A DNA stretch of 64,000 nucleotides from Nocardia jiangxiensis NBRC 101359 (GTDB lineage Bacteria; Actinomycetota; Actinomycetes; Mycobacteriales; Mycobacteriaceae): positions 1 through 64,000 of the forward strand of contig NZ_BAGB01000173.1 in assembly GCF_000308615.1 (NCBI RefSeq), in the 5' to 3' direction. The notes under the pieces are model-generated. The model was not told the DNA's origin. It made no database searches and saw only the letters and a list, made by a program, of their open reading frames with translations. Below are positions 1 through 7,683 of this stretch, in pieces; the first letter of the stretch is position 1; each line of letters starts with the position of its first letter. Both the position numbers and the translations under genes were made by a program.

Positions 1-99
1 ACCGGACACCCGTCGGCCCGAGCAACCATGCTGATCCGATACCCCGTGTTCAACGTCGCTGCCCTCCACCAATTCGGGGCTCGGGGGCCCACCGGCTGA
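1..99 (+). CDS. possible 3' end of an upstream gene
   Basis: The first reading frame is open from the window edge to a TGA at 97-99. The 32 residues are not recognisable. This could be the tail of a gene starting outside the window or a chance open frame. Confidence 0.2.
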   Translation, partial: TGHPSARATMLIRYPVFNVAALHQFGARGPTG

Positions 100-146
100 T
101 CGGTCACGTCATCAGCTCGAAATCACTTGCAGGGGAACAGAACCCG

Positions 147-683
147 ATGATTCGCGATCGATCAAAGGCCAGCCGCCGAACCCTCGCTTTCCTCGTTATC
201 CTCCTCGGCATCGGGACTGCAGTCAGCGGTTTGGTGTATTGGGGCGCGACGCTCAACTCTGGCGAATCCTGTTACGGCGGTTTCGATTTGCCTGGTGAGA
301 CCCTCGTCGACCTGCCCGCCGGGCGGGTGGATCTGACCTTCACGATGGATCTGTCCAATCAGACCGTGGCCATCCCGATCCTGCGCATGGTCATCACCCC
401 GGCTGACGGCGGGCCGGGCCCGAGGGTGGACGGGCGGATGGGCGCCGCGTTGAGCGACAACGGCGTCACCCATATCCGGGTCGGCACCGCCGTCATCGAG
501 CGCCCTGGCAGATACACGGTCTCCGCGACCGGCGGAGTATCCGCATCGCCCAACCCGCAACTACACATCGGCCAGCGCACCAACCCATTTCCCGTGGTAC
601 TGACGACGCTGGCCATCGGCCTTATCCTGCTGGTCACCGGCATTGTCGTGCTGGTCCGGCTCGTAGCGCGGAAACCCGGCTGA
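147..683 (+). CDS. hypothetical two-helix membrane protein
   Basis: I do not recognise the family of this 178-residue protein. It has a basic N-terminus (RDRSKASRR), a membrane helix at about residues 14-34, an extracytoplasmic stretch of about 110 residues with two Cys-free beta-rich halves, and a second helix at about 149-171 followed by a short basic tail. The topology is therefore an outside domain held by both ends. An AGGGGAA stretch lies 11-12 bases before the ATG and supports this start. The gene is followed by a strong hairpin, so it is probably transcribed alone. Codon use fits a real actinobacterial gene. Confidence 0.7.
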   Translation: MIRDRSKASRRTLAFLVILLGIGTAVSGLVYWGATLNSGESCYGGFDLPGETLVDLPAGRVDLTFTMDLSNQTVAIPILRMVITPADGGPGPRVDGRMGAALSDNGVTHIRVGTAVIERPGRYTVSATGGVSASPNPQLHIGQRTNPFPVVLTTLAIGLILLVTGIVVLVRLVARKPG

Positions 684-739
684 CAGGCCCCGCCGGCGGG
701 CCGCCCATCTTGCATGCTGACGTACAGCTTGATCACATA

Positions 740-779
740 CTCGGATGAAGGTCCCCAGGAACCGGGACCTTCATCCGAG
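740..779. terminator. bidirectional hairpin terminator
   Basis: A perfect 16-bp inverted repeat (740-755 with 764-779) surrounds an 8-base loop. It lies between two convergent genes, ending at 683 (+) and 877 (-), which is where a shared terminator is expected. No long T run follows, as is common in GC-rich actinobacteria. Confidence 0.75.
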
Positions 780-876
780 CGACATCATCGGCTGAGCGCG
801 CGTGGCCGAGGCGGCACCCGGGCGGCGGCGCGTAGACCCCGCTCGTGCTCGATCACCCGGGCACGAGCGGATCGGC

Positions 877-1170
877 TCAGCTGCCGATGACGGAGTTCAT
901 GATGGTTCCGGCGCTGGTGACGGTGGCGCCGCCGATCATCGCGCCCGCCACCATCTTCGGCGACTCGAGGCTGCCGCCGTTCCACTTCTCCCAGGCGAAC
1001 CTGCCGCCGCCGTAGGTGACGGCGCTGACGCCGGAGAGCAGAGTGAACCAGGTGAAGTAATGGACCATCTTGAGCAGCTTGTCCGCCACCGGCGGGGTCT
1101 CCGGGGTGGGGTTGCCGATCTGGGCAAGCACCGTGGTGTACATCTCATGTGCGGCGAGAACCGTGCTCAC
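877..1170 (-). CDS. small two-helix membrane protein, paralogue of the 37.0 kb gene
   Basis: This 97-residue protein has a short N-terminal segment, the conserved block GNPTPETPP-ADKL, a helix at about 36-55, the block GGRFAWEKW, and a glycine- and alanine-rich second helix (KMVAGAMIGG...SAGTIMN) at the end. A GTG at 1170 is chosen because GAGAGG precedes it by 9 bases; an upstream ATG would only add 26 non-conserved residues. A close paralogue lies at 37017-37304. Two helices and a Gly-rich loop resemble VirB2/TrbC-type pilins or small pore proteins, but no transfer genes are near and that role is inference. Confidence 0.75.
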   Translation of the reverse strand: MSTVLAAHEMYTTVLAQIGNPTPETPPVADKLLKMVHYFTWFTLLSGVSAVTYGGGRFAWEKWNGGSLESPKMVAGAMIGGATVTSAGTIMNSVIGS

Positions 1171-1615
1171 GTTCGTTGTCCTCTCGGATGCTGAGGTGAT
1201 GCTGGCGTGACCGCCCGCCAGGATGGCACTCAGAACCGGCGGGAGCATGCAGGTAGAACTCGTCGTTCACTGTCATTCAATCGCATTTGTGACCCGCCAC
1301 GCGGCAGACACACCACATCTACGGGCAGGCGCGCCCGATCCGACGCCTTCCCGGCGCGTCGAACGACGGGCAGATTCTTGCAGTTTGTGAAACGCGATAG
1401 CGCTCGGGCGACAGAGCCGACCCCTGGTGGGTATGTCCCTGCCATGGGACGCGAGCAGCCCGCTCGGACAGACGAGGGCCTACACAGCGGGCCGCCGCGG
1501 TTGTCAGGTGACCGGTCCCGGCGAGCTATGCCGACGCGGTGACAGGCCACCGCGCGTATCGGTGCCTGGAGTGTGAGGCGATGCTGGCCCGGCATCTCGG
1601 CCTGGCCGAGTTAGG
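1171..1615. other. intergenic stretch without a recognised gene
   Basis: The 445 bases separate the small membrane gene from the end of the lactonase gene. Open frames here have no recognisable motif. A short stretch before 1620 on the + strand reads like a CxxC-containing fragment (YRCLECEAML), which could be a remnant. A small inverted repeat GTCCC-N6-GGGAC lies near 1435-1450. Confidence 0.4.
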
Positions 1616-2518
1616 TCATTCCGTGGAAAGGATCAGGCCCTTGGTGGTGACGTTCGGCAGTTGGCTCATCTCGGCGAACGCGCGCTGATCGTGGGCCGGT
1701 ACAACGATCAGGTCGGGGATGCGCTGCATGATCGAAATCATGCGGAGAATGTTTTGCCTGTTCCCCTCGGCGTCGAAGTCGCCCAGTCGCCTGATCGGGA
1801 ATGGGCGCTGCACGCGGCGGGTGAGTCCTTCACGTTGCCACACCAGATCTCCGACCAAGGCGTAGCGCACCTGATTGGGCAGTGTCACGAAGACGATGAT
1901 GCTGCCCGGCGTGTGTCCGGGAGCCTGTACGCAGACGATCGAGCCGTCGCCGTACACATCGTGGTGCCGGGGGAAGCCGAGGTAAGGTCCGCCCGCGAAG
2001 CTCAGATCCTGCCAGTTGAACGGGAATTCCTGGAAGAATCCGCGGAAGTTGCCGAACATTTCTCGGCTGTAGAAGGCGGCTCGGTCGCGCCGGGAGATCA
2101 GAACCGGCAGGTCGGGGAAATCGGGGATGCCGCTCATGTGATCCCAGTGCGCGTGGGTCAGTAGAATCCCGGACAGTCGGCTGAAGTCGTAGCCGGCCGC
2201 TTCCAGCTGCGCGACCGCGGGCTTCCAGACGTCATATTTGGTCAGCTTCCGGAACAGGCGGGGCATCGTGGCCATCTGCTTCGCGATGTCGCGCCCGAAA
2301 CCGGAGTCGACCAGGAGATCACCCCGCGGGTGTTCGATGAGCGCCGCTCCGATGTAGAAATCGCGCCTGTCGAAGACCGACCCGCCTGCGTACGCGTATG
2401 CGGCGGTTCGGTGGTTCACGCCGGTCGGCACCGCGACGAGGTCCATCTCGGCCGGTGGGTCGGCCTTCGGGATCGGGATCGACTCGGGCAGTGGCGAGGG
2501 CTCGGGAAGCTGCTTCAT
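1616..2518 (-). CDS. metallo-beta-lactamase-fold lactonase-like hydrolase
   Basis: The 300-residue protein carries the metal-binding HxHxDH motif as THAHWDHMSG (H122, H124, D126, H127), then GHTPGS (H202), a bridging D224 in VGDLVW and a final His at about 276 (PAHDQ). This set is typical of the N-acyl-homoserine-lactonase branch of the fold, zinc enzymes that open lactone rings. It has no signal peptide and should be cytoplasmic. It starts three bases after the decarboxylase-like gene upstream, so the three minus-strand genes from 3729 to 1616 form one operon. The real substrate is unknown; the context suggests a lactone made in the same pathway. Confidence 0.85.
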   Translation of the reverse strand: MKQLPEPSPLPESIPIPKADPPAEMDLVAVPTGVNHRTAAYAYAGGSVFDRRDFYIGAALIEHPRGDLLVDSGFGRDIAKQMATMPRLFRKLTKYDVWKPAVAQLEAAGYDFSRLSGILLTHAHWDHMSGIPDFPDLPVLISRRDRAAFYSREMFGNFRGFFQEFPFNWQDLSFAGGPYLGFPRHHDVYGDGSIVCVQAPGHTPGSIIVFVTLPNQVRYALVGDLVWQREGLTRRVQRPFPIRRLGDFDAEGNRQNILRMISIMQRIPDLIVVPAHDQRAFAEMSQLPNVTTKGLILSTE

Positions 2519-2521
2519 GAA

Positions 2522-3109
2522 CTACTCCTGCTCTTTCAGGCCGGTCGCGTTCGACGGGACGTCGAACGCGGCAAGGGTGAGCGAAACACCGGTGAACCAG
2601 CCCATCAGCACGGTGACATCGACGATGCCCGCTGCGCCGATGGTGGCCACGGCCCGGCGGTACATGCCGACGGGCACCACGCGCGGCTGCACCAGTGTCG
2701 ATGCGAGCTCGTACACGATCTGCCGCCGCGGGTCGTCGAAGGAAGTCGGTAGGCCGGCGATGAGGGCCTCGACCTGCTGCGGCTCCAGACCGCCCAGCAG
2801 CGCGCCGATTTTCTCGTGCTCGTAATTGGCGTACGCGGCGAGCCAGCGGCCCGTGACGACGTTCGTGACGATCTCGATCTCCGCCTTCGACAGCGACGAA
2901 TCCTTCTGGAAATACGCCCCGGTCGGCACGATCGCCTTGGCCAGTGCCGGGTTGGCGAGCCAGATCTTGTGAGGACCGGGAACCACGCCGCGTAGCTGCC
3001 GCGTGTACTCGTACGCGTCGCGCATTTCCGGCGACATTTCGTCGGCAGGTGTTTCCACGTAGCGACCGAACGTGCCGAAGTCGGCGGGATCGGGGGAGCC
3101 GTCGAACAT
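2522..3109 (-). CDS. carboxymuconolactone decarboxylase-like protein (CMD-1)
   Basis: The 195-residue protein belongs by pattern to the all-helical carboxymuconolactone decarboxylase/AhpD fold (helix SLSKAEIEIVTNVVTGRW followed by AAYANYEHEKIG). It lacks the CxxC pair of AhpD peroxidases, which favours a decarboxylase, lactonase-like or non-redox role. A GGAG six bases before the ATG at 3109 decides the start over an ATG at 3121. It sits 35 bases after a related gene and 3 bases before a lactonase, so the three products probably act on one substrate. The reaction is inferred only from family membership. Confidence 0.8.
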   Translation of the reverse strand: MFDGSPDPADFGTFGRYVETPADEMSPEMRDAYEYTRQLRGVVPGPHKIWLANPALAKAIVPTGAYFQKDSSLSKAEIEIVTNVVTGRWLAAYANYEHEKIGALLGGLEPQQVEALIAGLPTSFDDPRRQIVYELASTLVQPRVVPVGMYRRAVATIGAAGIVDVTVLMGWFTGVSLTLAAFDVPSNATGLKEQE

Positions 3110-3144
3110 GTGATTCTCCATTCGGTTCAAAGGGCGATGTTGGG

Positions 3145-3729
3145 CTATTTCCGCTCGGTCGAGCTTTCGGCGGGCACGCTGACGTCGTAGGCGTTGAGCA
3201 GGGCGCCGAGCGCGAGGTAGTGGATGGTCACGAACACGATCGCGTCGAGGACTTGCTGGCCCAACCTCGCGACGACGGTGTCGTACAACGGCCCGGGTAC
3301 GGGGCCCGCGCCGGTCAGGGCGGTCGCGACTGCGGCCGCGAGCGATTCGTCCTCGGCGAGGTCGGCAGGGCGGCCCCCCGCGCACAGCACCGCCACCTGA
3401 TCTGGCCGCAACCCGGCCCGCGCAGCCAGCCCGGCGTGGGCGTACATCTCGTACGCGACGTTGAAACGCGCCCCGATGGTGAGGATGACCACCTGCCGCG
3501 CACGTTCGGACAGGCCGGGCAGCTTTTGGACCAGGTCGATAAAACCCCCGAGGGGCTCCGCCAGCTCCGGGAAGTGGAGCATCACGCCCCAGGGGCCGAC
3601 GAACGTGCCGTCGGCCTCGCGGACCGTGAAGCCCGCGTACTCGTCGCCCTCGACCATCGCGTCCATGGCCCGGTAAAGGTGTTGCTGCTCGGCCGTGAGG
3701 TCGGCCGGGCGAGCAGGCGGCAGTCGCAT
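3145..3729 (-). CDS. carboxymuconolactone decarboxylase-like protein (CMD-2)
   Basis: The 194-residue protein is a second member of the same helical fold. The core helix is about residues 73-110 (LSERARQVVILTIGARF, then YEMYAHAGLAARAGL). Only one Cys is present and there is no CxxC pair. It is the first gene of the three-gene operon and begins about 90 bases from a divergent TetR gene. A hetero-oligomer with CMD-1 is possible because CMD-fold proteins form oligomers; this is inference. Confidence 0.8.
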   Translation of the reverse strand: MRLPPARPADLTAEQQHLYRAMDAMVEGDEYAGFTVREADGTFVGPWGVMLHFPELAEPLGGFIDLVQKLPGLSERARQVVILTIGARFNVAYEMYAHAGLAARAGLRPDQVAVLCAGGRPADLAEDESLAAAVATALTGAGPVPGPLYDTVVARLGQQVLDAIVFVTIHYLALGALLNAYDVSVPAESSTERK

Positions 3730-3747
3730 GAATCTTCTCCCTTCTCA

Positions 3748-3769
3748 AAAGCGGACGGACAGCCGCTTT
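3748..3769. promoter_or_regulatory. probable TetR operator
   Basis: A perfect inverted repeat AAAGCGG-N8-CCGCTTT lies between the divergent CMD-2 and TetR genes. Its position and size fit the operator of the neighbouring TetR repressor, which would then control both directions. Confidence 0.6.
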
Positions 3770-3822
3770 CTTTTACGGTAGGCTCGCGCTTGTCAGGTGT
3801 CAACGGGAGAGGAAGGCAGCCC

Positions 3823-4413
3823 ATGCCGCGGGTGAGCCAGCAGTACAAGGACGATCGGCGCGCCGAGATTCTGGCGGCGGCGCGCAAATGCTTCCTCCAG
3901 AACGGCTTCCACCGCACGACCATGCAGGACGTGTTAGCCGAAGCGGGCAAGTCAGCGGGCGCCATCTACCGGTACTTCCCCAAGAAGGAAGACATGATCG
4001 TCGGCGTGGCCGAGCAGAACCTCGACGATGTCGCCGAGGTGCTCCGCACCGCGCTGATTGCCGGCAATGGCGAGCGTGGGGTCGGTCAGGTGATGGCCGA
4101 GCTGCTGGAGGCGGTAGTCGAGCGGAACCGCGACAGGCAGCTCGCCGCCATGGCCCTGATGGTCTGGTCCGAGTCCCGGCACAATCGGGCGTTGGCCGAA
4201 CGACTGGAGGCGGCGATGGTCGCCATGACGCAGGACATGGCCGTATTGGTCCGCGAGCGCCAACAGGCTGGGACCTGGACCGGGGTGCCCGCAGACGTTG
4301 TCGCCAGGGCGATTTTGTCGATCCTGCCGGGCTTCCTGCTCAACCTGGCCGTGGCCGGCCCTGGCGCGGTGGTCGAGTTCCCCGCCGCCGTCCGGGCGCT
4401 ATTCCCGAATTGA
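3823..4413 (+). CDS. TetR family transcription regulator
   Basis: The 196-residue protein has a classical TetR N-terminal helix-turn-helix (RRAEILAAARKCF, then MQDVLAEAGKSAGAIYRYF at residues about 12-52) and a helical ligand domain. GAGAGG lies about 9 bases before the ATG, which sets the start. It is transcribed away from the CMD/lactonase operon and a palindrome lies between them, so it most likely represses that operon and itself, released by a pathway compound. It ends about 190 bases before the end of the convergent ligase gene. Confidence 0.9.
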   Translation: MPRVSQQYKDDRRAEILAAARKCFLQNGFHRTTMQDVLAEAGKSAGAIYRYFPKKEDMIVGVAEQNLDDVAEVLRTALIAGNGERGVGQVMAELLEAVVERNRDRQLAAMALMVWSESRHNRALAERLEAAMVAMTQDMAVLVRERQQAGTWTGVPADVVARAILSILPGFLLNLAVAGPGAVVEFPAAVRALFPN

Positions 4414-4600
4414 GCCGGACCTGATCACATCGACGCTCGAACAGAACCAGGGCGACGGCGCAGACGTCGATGCACGCAAATCGGCATGTGCCCGCAGTCG
4501 GCGAGACCCTCTGTCCGCCAAGGTGTTCCACCTTCTGTTCGCGCGGTGAGTACGCATCCGGCAACTGCTGGTAGTTCGGACCGCGCAGGACATGATCCCG

Positions 4601-5710
4601 CTACTGGCAATCTTGCAAGGTTGCGTTGGTCAGTTCGGTGACGACGTCGCGGACGTCTCGATGTGCGCGGAAGGCGTTGATCTGGCGTCGTGCGCCGTTT
4701 CCGCGGGCGAATACCGTCGCGATGGTGTCGGTGACGAACGTATGGTCGCCCAACTCCTCCAGGGCGAAGTCGAGGGAATTCACGAGCTTGTCGAGTAGTT
4801 CGCGGACAGGCATCATGCGGCCGTTCGCCGGGTCCATGCCGTCGCCGTCGATGCCGGTGCGTGCGGCCTTCCAGTAGGCGGCGAGCAGCGTCTGCGCGGG
4901 GATCGGCGGGGCTGTGCGGCCCTGGGCCAAGGACGTTCGCGCTGTCATTACCGCAGCCCGTACCAGGGTCGCGAGCAGCGCGGTCTCCTCGACGGTGGCG
5001 GGTATGTCGCTGACGCGGATCTCCACGGTGGGGAAGGTCAGTGAGGGGCGGACGTCCCAATACACCATTGTCTCGTCGAGGATGCAGCCGCTGGCCACCA
5101 TCGTCGCGACCGTGGCGTCGTATTCGTCGGCCGAGGTGAAATAGGGTGGCGGTCCGGCACTGGGCCAACGCCGCCACAGAATATTGCGCCAACTCGCGAA
5201 GCCGGTTTCGGCGCTGCGGTAGATCGCGGAATTCGCGGTCAGCGCCAAGAACAACGGCAGCCAGGGGCGCAGGAAATTGCCGACCTGGATCGCGATTTCT
5301 CGATCCGGAACCCCGACGTGGACATGACAGCCGCACAGCCCCTGTTCATGGGCGAGCATGCCGAAACCGTCGGCGATTCGTTGAAACCGTGGCGTGTCGG
5401 TGACCGGGAACCTGTGCGGCACTGTCGGGGGAATCGCCACTGCGAGCAGGCGGACGCCGTTCTTTTCCGCGCATCCGGCGACATCTCGCCGCAACTCACG
5501 CAATTCGCGAATCATGCCTGCCGTGGTGGAGTGCACGCTGGTGTTCGTCTCCACTTGACATCGCGTGAGCTCTGGTTTCAAGTGGATGCCGGCTGTTGCC
5601 GCCGTCTGTGCTACCTCGATGTTTTTGGCGACAGGTGCGCCGGTTTCCGGATCCGCCAGGAGGAACTCTTCCTCAACACCGACGGTCACGGAGGCGACGT
5701 CCATAGCCAT
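4601..5710 (-). CDS. YbdK-type carboxylate-amine ligase (glutamate-cysteine ligase 2 family)
   Basis: The 369-residue protein begins with the family signature VGVEEEFLLADPETG and keeps GCHVHVGVPD near the middle and TVEIRVSDIPAT, all typical of the GCS2/YbdK family. These enzymes join a carboxylate such as glutamate to an amine with ATP, although the physiological product of many members is unknown. The length matches the family. It is cytoplasmic. A truncated class II amidotransferase lies just upstream on the other strand, as if a thiol or amide pathway once stood here. Confidence 0.85.
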   Translation of the reverse strand: MAMDVASVTVGVEEEFLLADPETGAPVAKNIEVAQTAATAGIHLKPELTRCQVETNTSVHSTTAGMIRELRELRRDVAGCAEKNGVRLLAVAIPPTVPHRFPVTDTPRFQRIADGFGMLAHEQGLCGCHVHVGVPDREIAIQVGNFLRPWLPLFLALTANSAIYRSAETGFASWRNILWRRWPSAGPPPYFTSADEYDATVATMVASGCILDETMVYWDVRPSLTFPTVEIRVSDIPATVEETALLATLVRAAVMTARTSLAQGRTAPPIPAQTLLAAYWKAARTGIDGDGMDPANGRMMPVRELLDKLVNSLDFALEELGDHTFVTDTIATVFARGNGARRQINAFRAHRDVRDVVTELTNATLQDCQ

Positions 5711-5714
5711 GAGA

Positions 5715-6221
5715 TTACTCGCCGATAGGGCGGTTCCAGGAGTTGTCAGTCAGCATTGACGCTTCGGTTGGCGAATCCGTCGGCTTCCTGCGGTAACGAC
5801 TGCATTCCACAGCGTATTTTCGGCACCATGTGCCGCCTGTTCGGCCTGCATGCGGGGCGTTCCGTGGTGACGGCGCCGTTCTGGTTGCTGGACGCGCGCG
5901 ACAACCTGTCCGCGGAGAGCACGCGCAATCCCGGGCGACGCGCGGTCGGATTCGTTGGACGGCCGGATAGTCGACGCCGGTTTCGGAGGGCGGGTATCTG
6001 AAGGTGAGTAGTTTCGGGCCGGAACATTCCCGAATGAAACTCCAGCCGCGGGCGTGCAAAAGGATGTCCAAACCGGTGAATGTCGGCATGTCGTGCGCGG
6101 GCACTGGGTGACCGCAGTCGGTGTCCAAAGCTTGAAGGACGGTGGCCGGTGGGTAGCGACGATGCCAGATCTCGGTTTGCTGCGACAGGCCGAATTCTGC
6201 CTCACACCGCGATGCCGACAT
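5715..6221 (-). CDS. possible decayed hypothetical gene
   Basis: A frame open for more than 500 bases reads in part like folded protein (TFTGLDILLHARGW, then SGPKLLTFRYPPSE, at about 5980-6100). The region downstream becomes arginine- and proline-rich and is not convincing. I do not recognise a family. It overlaps the amidotransferase remnant on the other strand, so at most one was ever intact here. It may be a remnant with a shifted frame. Confidence 0.2.
   Translation of the reverse strand: MSASRCEAEFGLSQQTEIWHRRYPPATVLQALDTDCGHPVPAHDMPTFTGLDILLHARGWSFIRECSGPKLLTFRYPPSETGVDYPAVQRIRPRVARDCACSPRTGCRARPATRTAPSPRNAPHAGRTGGTWCRKYAVECSRYRRKPTDSPTEASMLTDNSWNRPIGE
5827..5931 (+). pseudogene. truncated class II glutamine amidotransferase (EgtC-like)
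   Basis: The reading frame starts MCRLFGLHAGRSVVTAPFW and continues LLDARDNLSAESTRNP. This matches the start of Ntn-type class II amidotransferases, in which Cys2 becomes the catalytic nucleophile. Similarity stops after about 35 residues, and the frame ends at 6001 without the rest of the roughly 250-residue domain. The gene is therefore a remnant. Related proteins include EgtC of ergothioneine synthesis, but the fragment is too short to name. Confidence 0.7.
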
Positions 6222-6303
6222 CACCGGCATCGCCTCCGGCCGATCGGCCCTGACACCCGAGGATCCCAGGATCATTCGGGCCGGTCGCCATCGGGGCGAA
6301 TGG

Positions 6304-7266
6304 TCAGCTGAGACCTGCGACTTCGTGGGCGATCGCGGTGAGCCGGGATTGCACGGCTGCCGCGACACCGTGGCGGTCCTTGTTGGCTTGCTCGTAGATC
6401 AGGACCGCTCGGATGTCGGCTGGTTCGGTGAGTTCCTTGATCGCGTCGGTGATGTCGGCGACGGTCAACTCGTCGTAGGCGGCGATGGGCAACTCTTCCG
6501 GTTCGGGGGTGCTGGTGGCGGTGCGGATGGAATGCAAGGCGCCGGCCGCGGTGTCGGCGCCTTCATCGCGGGCGACCTGTTCGGCGGTGGCGAGCGCGGC
6601 ATCGCGAGAGGCGGAGAGGGTTTTGACCGCGACATCGCCGGCGTGCACGCCCTGGGCGAGCCACTCACCCAGCGCGGGTGGCGTGGCGCGGACGGTGTCC
6701 AGCACGCGGTCCAGGCCGCGGGCGGACCAGCTGACGGGAAGGTTGACCAGCTTCACCAGCGTCCCGGTGCCTGTTTGCAGACGGGTGTGGCGCAGCGCGG
6801 CTGGTCCGCCGAGGGCGTCCTCGGTCAGCACGGTGGTCAGCCAGTCCACGGTCTCGGTATGCGCGGTGATCAACCGCCGCGCCAATGCCACGACCTGCGG
6901 CTGCCCGGTGGTGGTCGCGAGGGCCTTGATGTAGCGGGCGCGGTCCAGGAGTTGGTGTTCGAGGGACAGGTCACCGAGCAGGGCTTCGTCGAATGGCTGG
7001 GCTTGGTCGACCACGGCCTTGACCGCCGCGGCGCCCCGTCCGACGAAGGGGGCGACCAGCTCCGGGACGTCACCCAGCTCACGGATGGCTGCCTCGATGG
7101 CGCGAGCGCGGTCGCGGGCATCCTCGGCGTTGTCGGCCAGCACGTGGCGGGCGGTCTCGGTGCGGGCCTGTGCGATTCGGGTGTCGGCGATCTTGATTTC
7201 GGTGTTGGTCAAAGCCAGGGCGGCGCGCAACTGCGCCGACAAAGTCGTGGTGTCGGGTGTACTCAT
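6304..7266 (-). CDS. ferritin-like helical protein of unknown function
   Basis: The 320-residue, mostly helical and alanine-rich protein starts MSTPDTTTLSAQLRAAL. The N-terminal 170 residues form long amphipathic helices with spaced Glu and His residues (ARARAIEAAIREL, LEHQLLDRARYIKAL, ITAHTETVDWL), as in ferritin-like bundles. The rest is a linker rich in Ala and a C-terminal helical region of about 60 residues with conserved spacing (LTVADITDAIKEL). AAGGGACGAG lies before the ATG at 7266 and decides the start. There is no signal peptide. I recall similar proteins in Nocardia annotated only as ferritin-like; iron binding is not shown. Confidence 0.7.
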   Translation of the reverse strand: MSTPDTTTLSAQLRAALALTNTEIKIADTRIAQARTETARHVLADNAEDARDRARAIEAAIRELGDVPELVAPFVGRGAAAVKAVVDQAQPFDEALLGDLSLEHQLLDRARYIKALATTTGQPQVVALARRLITAHTETVDWLTTVLTEDALGGPAALRHTRLQTGTGTLVKLVNLPVSWSARGLDRVLDTVRATPPALGEWLAQGVHAGDVAVKTLSASRDAALATAEQVARDEGADTAAGALHSIRTATSTPEPEELPIAAYDELTVADITDAIKELTEPADIRAVLIYEQANKDRHGVAAAVQSRLTAIAHEVAGLS

Positions 7267-7683
7267 GCGTATCTCGTCCCTTCGGCGTTGGTGACGACAT
7301 CGGGCGGCGCAAAGTCTGATGTTCGCTGAGTTTACCGTCGGGTAACCAGCTCCAACAGGGCACAACTCCACCGGTATGCACCGAGGTCGAATGCACACCG
7401 AAATACTTGTCGAGCCGTGGGTGCCGCATATCGAACGTGGGACGGGGTTGACCTGCGTTTCGGCCGGTCAGTCGCTGATCGGAGCGAAATGCGCTGCCGG
7501 TCAAGTCGTTGTGCGGGTGGGGGTTTGGCTTCCCGGTGAATACCCCGGGTGCGGGGATCTTCTTTTCACGTGCTTTCGCGAGCCGCCAGCACATGGTGGC
7601 GGGGCGTGGCTGGTTTTCGGTCCCGATCGACGCACGTGCGGGGTCGGCTGGCCGCGAGCAGTCGGGCGGGGCCAGGAGCCGAG
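7267..7683. other. intergenic stretch with a small inverted repeat
   Basis: No gene was recognised in these 417 bases between two minus-strand genes. An inverted repeat TTACC-N4-GGTAA at 7332-7345 lies about 65 bases before the start of the ferritin-like gene and could be a regulator site. Long open frames on the minus strand here are shadows without family similarity. Confidence 0.4.

Noticed and set aside
877..1170. Evidence for an integrated conjugative element from the pilin-like protein
   Set aside because: No relaxase, coupling ATPase, integrase, tRNA or attachment repeat was seen anywhere in the window.
2944..3822. Long plus-strand open frame upstream of the TetR gene, in frame with it
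   Set aside because: It is antisense to two clear CMD-like genes, is arginine-rich without motif, and a good ribosome site precedes the ATG at 3823.
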